From the NCBI RefSeq assembly GCF_000001735.4, contig NC_003070.9, forward strand, positions 22,863,971 through 22,927,970: a stretch of DNA of 64,000 bases, in the 5' to 3' direction. The notes beneath the pieces are model-generated. The model saw only the letters and a list, made by a program, of their open reading frames with translations, was not told the origin of the DNA and made no database searches. The stretch's first letter is position 1, and each line of letters starts with the position of its first letter. Source of the DNA: Arabidopsis thaliana. Taxonomy: Eukaryota > Streptophyta > Magnoliopsida > Brassicales > Brassicaceae. Below, piece by piece: positions 55,844 through 64,000 of the stretch. The position numbers and the translations under genes are program-made.

Positions 55844-58800
55844 ATGTTGACAAAGTTCGAAACCAAAAGTAACAGAGTTAAGGGACTGAGTTTTCACCCT
55901 AAACGACCATGGATTCTCGCGAGTTTGCACAGTGGCGTGATCCAGCTCTGGGATTATCGTATGGGTACTTTGATCGATAGATTCGACGAACACGAAGGAC
56001 CTGTTCGTGGTGTTCATTTCCACAATTCTCAGCCTCTCTTCGTCTCCGGAGGTATATATAATTCGGAATCATTGTTAGTGAAATCGTATAAGCTCAAAAG
56101 AATGGATCTATACATGATTTGTTGCATTACAATGATGTTGATCTTGATATTGCAGGGGATGATTACAAGATTAAAGTGTGGAACTACAAAAACCACAGGT
56201 GCCTTTTCACTCTTCTAGGGCATCTTGATTATATCCGCACGGTTCAGTTCCATCATGAGTACCCATGGATTGTGAGTGCAAGTGATGATCAAACTATCCG
56301 TATATGGAACTGGCAATCACGGACTTGTGTTTCTGTATTGACTGGTCACAATCATTATGTTATGTGTGCTTCTTTCCATCCGAAAGAAGACCTCGTCGTA
56401 TCAGCTTCGTTAGATCAGACTGTTCGTGTTTGGGATATTGGTGCTCTTAGGAAGAAGACTGTATCTCCTGCTGATGATATCATGAGGTTGACTCAGATGA
56501 ATAGTGATCTTTTTGGTGGAGTTGATGCCATTGTCAAGTACGTTCTTGAAGGTCATGATAGAGGTGTAAACTGGGCTGCTTTTCATCCCACCCTGCCTCT
56601 TATTGTCTCGGGTGCAGATGACCGCCAAGTAAAGCTGTGGCGTATGAATGGTAATTATTTGGTGGTATACTTTTGTGCTTACAATTTTTATATGCTATCA
56701 ATCGTCAATGATGTTACTGATATGAAAATATTCTGCATGCCTTAATCCTTAGATGAATCTCGAAATTGCAAAGACGAGTTGGTAACATGTTTTTAACGAT
56801 ATCATTGCAGAAACTAAAGCTTGGGAGGTGGATACATTGCGAGGCCATATGAATAACGTTTCATCTGTTATGTTCCATGCAAAACAGGACATAATTGTAT
56901 CAAACTCTGAAGATAAGAGCATCCGTGTCTGGGATGCTACCAAGCGAACTGGACTTCAGACTTTCCGTCGTGAACATGATAGATTCTGGATTCTTGCAGT
57001 TCACCCTGAGATGAATCTACTAGCAGCAGGACATGACAGTGGCATGATTGTGTTCAAGCTTGAGAGAGAACGTCCTGCATTTGCTTTGAGTGGGGATTCT
57101 TTGTTCTATGCCAAGGATAGATTCTTGCGGTACTATGAATATTCAACTCAAAGGGATTCCCAAGTTATCCCTATACGGCGTCCGGGTACTCCAAGCTTGA
57201 ATCAAAGTCCTAGGACTCTATCATACAGTCCCACTGAAAATGCAGTTTTGATCTGCTCAGATCTGGATGGTGGTTCGTATGAGTTGTACATCATACCGAA
57301 AGATAGTGTTGGCAGGAGTGACGTTGTGCAAGATGCAAAGAGAGGGACAGGTGGCTCTGCAGTATTCATTGCCCGTAACCGATTTGCTGTTCTCGAGAAA
57401 AGCACCAGCCAAGTGCTAGTCAAGAATCTAAAGAATGAGGTGGTTAAAAAGAGTCCTCTGCCTATTCCCACAGATGCTATCTTTTATGCTGGGACTGGGA
57501 ATTTGCTTTGTAGATCTGAGGATAAAGTAGTTATCTTTGACCTCCAGCAAAGGCTTGTTCTTGGTGAGCTTCAGACACCATTTGTTAGGTACGTTGTTTG
57601 GTCCAGTGATATGGAGAGTGTTGCTTTGCTCAGCAAACATACTATCATTATCGCGAGCAAAAAACTTGTTCTCCAGTGCACGCTTCATGAGACGATACGT
57701 GTGAAAAGTGGAGCTTGGGACGATAATGGTGTCTTCATTTACACAACTTTGAATCATATCAAGTACTGTCTTCCTAATGGAGATAGTGGAATCATCCGAA
57801 CCCTGGATGTCCCAATCTATATCACCAAGGTGTCTGGTAATACAATCTTTTGCTTGGATCGGGATGGCAAAAACAAGGCTATCACCATTAATGCAACCGA
57901 GTACATTTTCAAGCTTTCACTGCTGAGGAAGAGATATGATCATGTCATGAGCATGATAAAGAACTCTCAGCTATGTGGACAGGCTATGATTGCTTACCTG
58001 CAGCAGAAAGGATTCCCTGAAGTTGCCCTCCATTTTGTTGAAGATGAGAGGATCCGATTCAATCTGGCTCTTGAAAGTGGCAACATCAGTGTGGCTGTTG
58101 CATCCGCTACACAGATTAACGAGAAAGACCACTGGTATAGACTTGGAGTGGAGGCTCTTCGCCAAGGTAATTCTGGAATTGTTGAGTTTGCATACCAGCA
58201 GACAAAGAACTTTGAGAGGTTATCTTTTCTTTATCTCATTACTGGAAATTTGGACAAGCTTTCAAAGTTGATGAAGATTGCAGAAGTGAAGAACAACGTA
58301 ATGGGACAGTTTCACAATGCTCTCTACCTAGGAGATGTTAAAGAGCGTGTTAAGATACTGGAGAATGCTGGTCATTTGCCTCTAGCTTATATCACAGCTT
58401 CGGTTCATGGTTTAAATGACATTGCTGAGCGACTGGCAACTGAGTTAGGAGACAACGTGCCCTCATTGCCTGAAGGAAAAACTCCATCGCTTCTAATGCC
58501 ACCGACACCCATCATGTGTGGTGGTGATTGGCCTCTTCTTAGAGTGATGAAAGGAATATTTGAAGGAGGACTTGAGAGTGCAGACAGAGGAGGTACTGTT
58601 GATGAAGAAGATGTTGAAGGGGATTGGGGTGAGGAACTTGACATTAATGTTGATGGAATGGAGAACAGAGATATTGAAGACATTTTGGCGGCTGCAGAAG
58701 CAGGTGAAGAAGAAAACGATGAGGAAGGTGGATGGGGACTTGAAGACTTGGTGCTCCCACCAGAGCTTGACACTCCTAAAGCCTCTGCTAATGCACGTTC

Positions 58801-59758
58801 ATCTGTTTTTGTGACACCTCCCCAAGGTATGCCCGTAAGTCAGAGCTGGAGCCAGAAATCTTCTCTTGCTGCTGAGCAAGCCGCAGCGGGAAGCTTCGAC
58901 ACTGCAATGCGTCTGCTCCACAGACAGCTTGGTATCAAGAACTTTACACCTTTGAAATCGATGTTTCTAGATCTGTTCAATGGCAGCCATAGCTATCTGC
59001 GTGCTTTTTCTTCATGTCCTGTGGTTCCACTTGCCATTGAGCGTGGATGGAGCGAGTCTTCCAGTCCCAACGTCCGTAGCCCACCAGCTCTTGTTTATGA
59101 TTTCTCTCAGCTAGACGAGAAGCTCAAATCCGGCTACAAAGCTACAACAACTGGGAAATTCACTGAGGCTCTCCGTCTCTTCCTTTCTATCCTGCACACC
59201 ATCCCTCTAGTGGTAGTCGAGACAAGAAGAGAAGTGGATGAGGTCAAGGAATTAATCGTTATCGTTAAAGAATATGTCCTTGGTCTTCAAATGGAGCTCA
59301 AGAGGAGAGAGATGAAAGATGATCCGGTGAGGCAGCAAGAGCTCGCTGCTTACTTCACTCACTGCAACCTCCAAACACCTCACTTACGGCTTGCGCTGCT
59401 TAGTGCAATGGGTGTCTGCTACAAGGCAAAGAACCTCGCCACTGCTTCTAATTTCGCCAGAAGACTGTTGGAAACAAGCCCAGTTGATAGCCAAGCCAAG
59501 ATGGCTAGACAAGTTGTGCAAGCCGCTGAACGTAACATGACCGATGAAACAAAGCTTAACTACGACTTCAGGAACCCTTTTGTGGTATGTGGTTCCACAT
59601 ATGTCCCGATCTACAGAGGACAGAAAGACGTCTCATGTCCTTACTGCACCGCCCGGTTTGTACCAAACCAGGAAGGAAACATCTGCACGGTCTGTGATCT
59701 AGCAGTGATTGGCGCAGACGCATCTGGTTTGTTATGCTCTCCATCTCAAGTCCGGTGA
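55844..59758 (+). CDS. Coatomer subunit alpha (alpha-COP), 3 coding exons
   Basis: Alpha-COP is a large subunit of the COPI coat that retrieves proteins from Golgi to ER. Coding exons are 55844-56051, 56156-56650 and 56811-59758, total 3651 nt, 1216 residues, the family length. The start [20 protein letters not shown] is nearly invariant in eukaryotic alpha-COP. The first ~300 residues are WD40 repeats ([68 protein letters not shown]), which bind dilysine cargo tails. A second beta-propeller and alpha-solenoid region follow, then an acidic linker ([30 protein letters not shown]) and the C-terminal COPI domain. That domain ends with [10 protein letters not shown] and [13 protein letters not shown] recall AT1G62020, one of two Arabidopsis alpha-COP genes. 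No defects are seen; it is expected to be constitutive. Confidence 0.96.
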
Positions 59759-60338
59759 TCAATTTCAGATTTCATAATCAATACAGAGATGCTCTATTAA
59801 CAGAATAAGAGTGTTGAACTTTTGGTGTTTTTGTGATTGTGTACTTACCAATCAGGTTTGAGGATTTTTCTCGTTGCAGGTTTTTATTACTCTTTTAAAA
59901 GTTGTTTCTTATCTTTTAGTACACATGAGAACTTTAGCTTCTTGCTTTATAATTTCTCTTTTTGATGCATAGTAGCACTGGATAACTTGTAATTTCAATT
60001 TCGGAAATTATGGTTTACTTGTGAAATTATGATTTTATAAATTCTCCAAATTTTTGAATTTTGTGAGTGTCGTTCCTAATTACAAATTTATCTACAACGA
60101 AATGTACCGATAAAGTCCAATGTATTTTTTTAATTGAACCGATAGTAAACCAAATTGTTTAGTCAACTAACTGTAGTTCTAGGGAAAGATAACACTGTAA
60201 CATGTTGATTGCTAAATAGTTTTTTCTCCTTGCATGTTTTATCAATCGAGCTTTTATAAAAAGATTGATCCGACAGAACCCGACGCAACTAAACCGATAG
60301 TAACACAAAAACAGAGACACATCAGAGAACACTAATCT
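59759..60338. other. Convergent intergenic region
   Basis: Alpha-COP reads into this gap from the left and the DC1 gene from the right, so it holds both 3' UTRs. No other element is visible. Confidence 0.6.
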
Positions 60339-62570
60339 CTACGTCAGTGCTGAGAACTCATAATTTCCGTAGCCTCTCCGTTGTAGATATTCGCGATGAC
60401 CAGCTGTGTTCACCTTTGTAGACAAAAAATAACCAACACAAGATGTGGAACAAAATTTTGAACCAGACGACTCCAAAACTATTTTGTGTGGACAACGCTT
60501 CTTGCAATGAGAGCAAATAGGTCGAGTCATATGATGATCGTTGGCCCGAACATATATCTTCTCTCCATTGAAGGAGAAGCTTATCCAAGATGAACCAGGC
60601 TTCACGTATAAATCCTGCCCAAGCAGACATTCAATGTGTAGGGTGACGCAACAGTACTCACCACACGTATAAAACCGCTCCTTTGGGTCTATCTCTTGCT
60701 CGCAAATATCACACCAATAAGTCGTGATGCATGTCTCCTCGCCATAAGAAAGAGTGAGCATATGTTTATCATGCTCATACCTTACCTCTTGAGGTAAAGT
60801 GGCGCATCCAAAACACAAAGCAAAGTAGTCACACTCAATGCAATTGAATGTTTCGTTTGTTGAAAACTGTTCTAACTTTTTGCAAACGGAACATCTTCTT
60901 TGCTCTTCTGGTTTCGATGTTAGGAATAAAGAATGTTCATGACTTTTATGGACTAATGGCTCAGACATTGTGGCGCACTGCACATGTAGCTTGAAAAGAT
61001 ATTCATCTTTATCCTGTTGTTCACACTCATAGAAGAAACCGGCTTTGCACTTCCAAGGACAAGCTGAACATGGATCAACACTATGTTCCACAAGACCCCG
61101 AGATCCTACTTTGAGAGTGAGCATATGTGGATGTATCGGATGATGCATTTTGCGAGAGAGATTTGCACATTTTTCGTGGAGAATATAATCACATTGCATA
61201 CATGAATAGAAGTTACCGGAATAGATTGGCATGATGCATGCTTGACACAACTTATTCACGTCGTAATCTCTACCCGTGTTCTCATCAAGTCTCAAATGAT
61301 GATGTTGATGACTAAAATGCTCGATGATTCGATCACTTATCCTCACAAACGGCGGTTCAACTTTTTCATCTTCTTCTAGTATTCCCTCAAGTTCTTTACC
61401 GTCCCACACGTTCTTTTGTGTGGCACATTTTGAATGAGCCACATATGAACAACCTTCCTTGATGCAAGAATAACCACCGTAATCATTGTCGATCTTTCTA
61501 CGACAAACACAACAAGACCAATCTCCTTGACCAAAAGAATGGTTAAAAGAGATACGATGAGGATGGCGAGATATCCTTATGACACGCGGTAAGCTGATAC
61601 ACCTTTGATGAGCCACAAAGTCACAAGGGGGACATATATAGAAAGGACAGCTTGTATGTGTCAACGAACATAGGCTGCAAGCAAAGGGAGTCTGTCTTGG
61701 AAACAGAGCAAGAGTATGCTCATGCCATTTGGAATGGTCTATAGAATAGACCGGAGGTTTCTCCACACAAGCTATGTTCATAGCATAGTCGCAAGCTGAG
61801 CAATAATAAAATATCTCTTGAAGACTTACATCACAACAATAGCACTGCCTCGTTTCATTAGACTTTCGCAACAAAGCAAGCCGAAGAGAATGTCTTGGAT
61901 GAAGAGGGTGTTTGATCTCAACTGGAGCCTTGTTGTTTTCGTTATGGTTCTTGCCGTTGCAACCTCGGCAGAAAAAATGGGTAGCATCTTGTTCTGGTGA
62001 CCTGAACTTCAGCCAGAATAAAGGGAAACAACACCACTTGTCATTGGTTTCCCACACGAATTCTTCATCCACGTGTAATATACCATTTTCCAATCTTACG
62101 GCTACTTGAGGACATAAGGAAATAAGTTTCTTCCACTTTGGATCCATAGAGATGACGAGGGAGACTATTTTACGGATGAGTGATATAAGCTCTGGCTCTG
62201 GCTCAAGACTTAATGTTTTACCAAAGAGTGGCAAGACCTCCAAATCCTGCTCCAACAAGGGATCAACATAGTAGTCGAGATCTGCTTTTTTAGCGATAAA
62301 TGATATGAGCTTCCTTAGCGGCTCCGGCTGGGAATCCAAATCCATAGAGTTGTAGAAAGATATGGTTTGAGTAATAAGTAACATGAGCTCCGACTCCGCC
62401 TTCTGCTGCGTTAGTAACATAGCATATTCGCAGAATGTGTTACTAACGTAGCTTATCTCAATAACGCGTGCAATGATCTCCGTATTCGCATCCCCATTAT
62501 CCACTTCCCAAGGGTCGTCGATAGAGATTAGTTGAGAAATGGCTGATATGACCTCCCCCTCAAAATCCAT
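60339..62570 (-). CDS. Cysteine/histidine-rich DC1 (C1-like) domain protein
   Basis: This intronless gene encodes 743 residues. From about residue 220 there are seven C1-like zinc-binding modules of the plant DC1 type, each H-x-H...C-x2-C...Y-x-C...C-x-Y/F...H-x-x-C. Examples are QCYCCDVSLQEIFYYCSACD, ACSLCSLTHTSCPFYICPPC, CCVCRRKIDNDYGGYSC, LCQACIMPIYSGNFYSCMQC, RCSVCKKLEQF and WCDICEQEIDPKERFYTC. The first ~190 residues lack zinc ligands and carry an imperfect internal repeat (SELMLLITQTISFYNSMD; PELISLIRKIVSLVISMD). DC1 proteins form a very large plant family; a few members have roles in stress or reproduction, most have none assigned. There is no signal peptide, kinase or other domain. 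I recall AT1G62030. Module 5 has an unusual spacer (CEQQDKDEYLFKLHVQC). A specific function is not readable. Confidence 0.93.
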   Translation of the reverse strand: MDFEGEVISAISQLISIDDPWEVDNGDANTEIIARVIEISYVSNTFCEYAMLLTQQKAESELMLLITQTISFYNSMDLDSQPEPLRKLISFIAKKADLDYYVDPLLEQDLEVLPLFGKTLSLEPEPELISLIRKIVSLVISMDPKWKKLISLCPQVAVRLENGILHVDEEFVWETNDKWCCFPLFWLKFRSPEQDATHFFCRGCNGKNHNENNKAPVEIKHPLHPRHSLRLALLRKSNETRQCYCCDVSLQEIFYYCSACDYAMNIACVEKPPVYSIDHSKWHEHTLALFPRQTPFACSLCSLTHTSCPFYICPPCDFVAHQRCISLPRVIRISRHPHRISFNHSFGQGDWSCCVCRRKIDNDYGGYSCIKEGCSYVAHSKCATQKNVWDGKELEGILEEDEKVEPPFVRISDRIIEHFSHQHHHLRLDENTGRDYDVNKLCQACIMPIYSGNFYSCMQCDYILHEKCANLSRKMHHPIHPHMLTLKVGSRGLVEHSVDPCSACPWKCKAGFFYECEQQDKDEYLFKLHVQCATMSEPLVHKSHEHSLFLTSKPEEQRRCSVCKKLEQFSTNETFNCIECDYFALCFGCATLPQEVRYEHDKHMLTLSYGEETCITTYWCDICEQEIDPKERFYTCGEYCCVTLHIECLLGQDLYVKPGSSWISFSFNGEKIYVRANDHHMTRPICSHCKKRCPHKIVLESSGSKFCSTSCVGYFLSTKVNTAGHREYLQRRGYGNYEFSALT

Positions 62571-64000
62571 AGTGTTGTACAGAGAGTAGTATGAGTAAGA
62601 AAAAAATATGAGAGATATTGAGTATGATCTATGTGAGTTTTTTTAAATTTTTTTCTTATGGTTAGCTAGGGCTAGATAATTGAGAGGTTATAAGAAGATG
62701 GATAAAGTTTGGAGTTCGTAGTTGAGTGGTGGTTGCTAGGACACGAGTGCTTGTGTTAGTTGTGAATAAATTTAATGTTAGCACCAGCCTATTCAGATAC
62801 AACCCTACAAATTCAATGCATTGTATCTAACAATGTTTTACTTTTTCCCAACTAATTGTTCCTTTGTTAAACTTCACAGGTATCCAATCATGCATGTTCT
62901 CTTCACCACTGATCTTATTTTAAGTTTGGAAAGTCCAAATGCGTAGAAAAAGACTTTAAGAGAGATAAAGAACATGAGTCAGAGCAACAAAAAAAAAAAA
63001 AACCAGAAACAAAAATTCGAAGACCAGTAAGTAATTTATTTTAAAGTCCTAAAAAAAACATTATCTCATTCAATGTTACAAACCAAAAACCAAAAAAAGT
63101 TCTCTGTAGAATCGAACTTAGGTACTTGTGATTGCCGAGATAGGTGTCCGCTAGCTTTTTGTATGAACACTTGTGTACTCAAATTAAGGTCTATGTGAGA
63201 ATTCGTAGTGCATATATAATCAAATTAACTCATGTTTTCATCCTGTGAAAAAAATAAAAAAAGTAATTATAACGGTTAAAAAACACATTTAATTACAAAT
63301 ACGTAAGTTTACAGCAGTGTTATACACTTTCTTAAAAATACCTACATGTAGATACATTGCCGATTAAAAAAATTATACATGCAGATACATATCAGATTTG
63401 GAAGTGATAGGATCAAATACAAAGAAAAGAAAACAAGAACACACAAAGGTAACATAGGACAAAGCTACTTTTTACGTACCAAAGAATTATGCTGCACTTT
63501 TAGTAGTTGGGACGGTGTCGAAGTCGTTTCTCTTGTAACCCCACATGTAGCAATCATTCCCTTGATTTTAGATACATCCTCCTTTCGTTTTCGCCAATCT
63601 TTTGCCGATGTTCTAGGCAAAACTATTGAAAGAAGATTCAAGCATACCCTTAATGAATAACTTTACTTCTCCACGAAAAGAAGCATTAGACGTTGTTGCT
63701 GCTCGCTGATATAGCAAAGTTCTTTTTCATGCCTCTGCACCATGATCAATTTGCTTCTTCTTCCTTTTCCTCAAACCTAAGACTTGCACATTTTCAGATT
63801 GTTTTGGATACTTCTTTTCCAAAACAATAAAAAAAAAAGATTAGTTAATACAGAGTAAATTCGAAAAATACTCTAATACCAAACAGATAGCTATAAGAAA
63901 TTATACATATGGCAATAGGTTTATATTACGTGTGACAACAGCATGAATTTGTTTTTTTTTTGGGTTTAAACAACAACATGAACTTTAAAACTATATACTC
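62571..64000. other. Right-end intergenic region
   Basis: This contains the DC1 gene promoter, poly(A/T) runs and a possible SINE relic. Minus-strand reading near 63480-63830 gives short patches (for example KKYPKQSENVQVLGLRKRKK and WGYKRNDFDTVPTTKSAA) broken by stops. They might be a decayed exon but match no family I know. Confidence 0.45.
63105..63175 (-). mobile_element. Possible tRNA-related SINE head
   Basis: On the minus strand, AAGCTAGCGGACACC (A-box-like) is followed about 30 nt later by AAGTTCGATTCTAC (B-box-like), then a T-rich tail with TTTTTTTGGTTTTTGG. Spacing fits a Pol III promoter of a tRNA-derived SINE. The match is degenerate and I see no target-site duplication. Confidence 0.3.

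Overview
The window is plant nuclear DNA and matches Arabidopsis thaliana chromosome 1, around loci AT1G61860 to AT1G62030. The locus names are recalled from memory, not searched. The evidence is AT-rich intergenic DNA with GT-AG introns, a TATA-led tRNA-Trp(CCA) and tRNA-Leu(UAG), short transposon relics, and a gene order I recognise: RLCK, PPR336, MATE DTX37, a SPARK/GPI-anchored protein, an S40 protein, the tubby-like pseudogene TLP4, CPK19, a tandem mTERF cluster, a small secreted seed-type protein, alpha-COP and a DC1 protein. Spliced models rebuilt from the sequence keep frame throughout: MATE 501 aa, SPARK protein 425 aa, CPK19 551 aa, alpha-COP 1216 aa.

Layout. 1-7.2 kb (all genes on the minus strand) holds a cut RLCK gene, PPR336, a tRNA-Trp gene in the PPR336 upstream region, a decayed NAC relic (plus strand) and the seven-exon MATE gene. 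7.2-18.5 kb is a gene desert with short repeats and one probable non-autonomous transposon built from CAGATTTGTT-like motifs. 18.5-20.7 kb is the eight-exon SPARK/GPI protein, with a 12-nt micro-exon. 20.7-29.2 kb is intergenic, with an orphan promoter-like cluster, tRNA-Leu, a GGTGGT-type minisatellite in a possible transposon, and a hAT-like MITE. 29.2-29.9 kb is an intronless S40 gene. 33.4-34.7 kb holds FBD and tubby-like pseudogenes. 35.4-38.0 kb is CPK19.

38.2-54.5 kb is the most dynamic part. It has five intact single-exon mTERF paralogues in direct orientation, two mTERF pseudogenes, a clear tandem duplication with about 3.45 kb spacing, loss or gain of one mTERF repeat between copies, a stop-codon loss in the last copy, a truncated tRNA pseudogene, an interleaved small secreted-protein gene with its own partial duplicate, and a perfect 30-bp inverted repeat beside pseudogene debris. 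55.8-59.8 kb is alpha-COP and 60.3-62.6 kb is a seven-module DC1 protein on the minus strand. The last 1.4 kb is intergenic with a possible SINE relic.

The genes do not form one pathway. Two themes recur: mitochondrial gene expression (PPR336 and the mTERFs) and local tandem duplication followed by decay. I see no clearly new biological system. The best leads are the mTERF array with its long inverted repeat, in-frame stop-free introns in the SPARK gene and CPK19, and the unexplained CAGATTTGTT-rich block.
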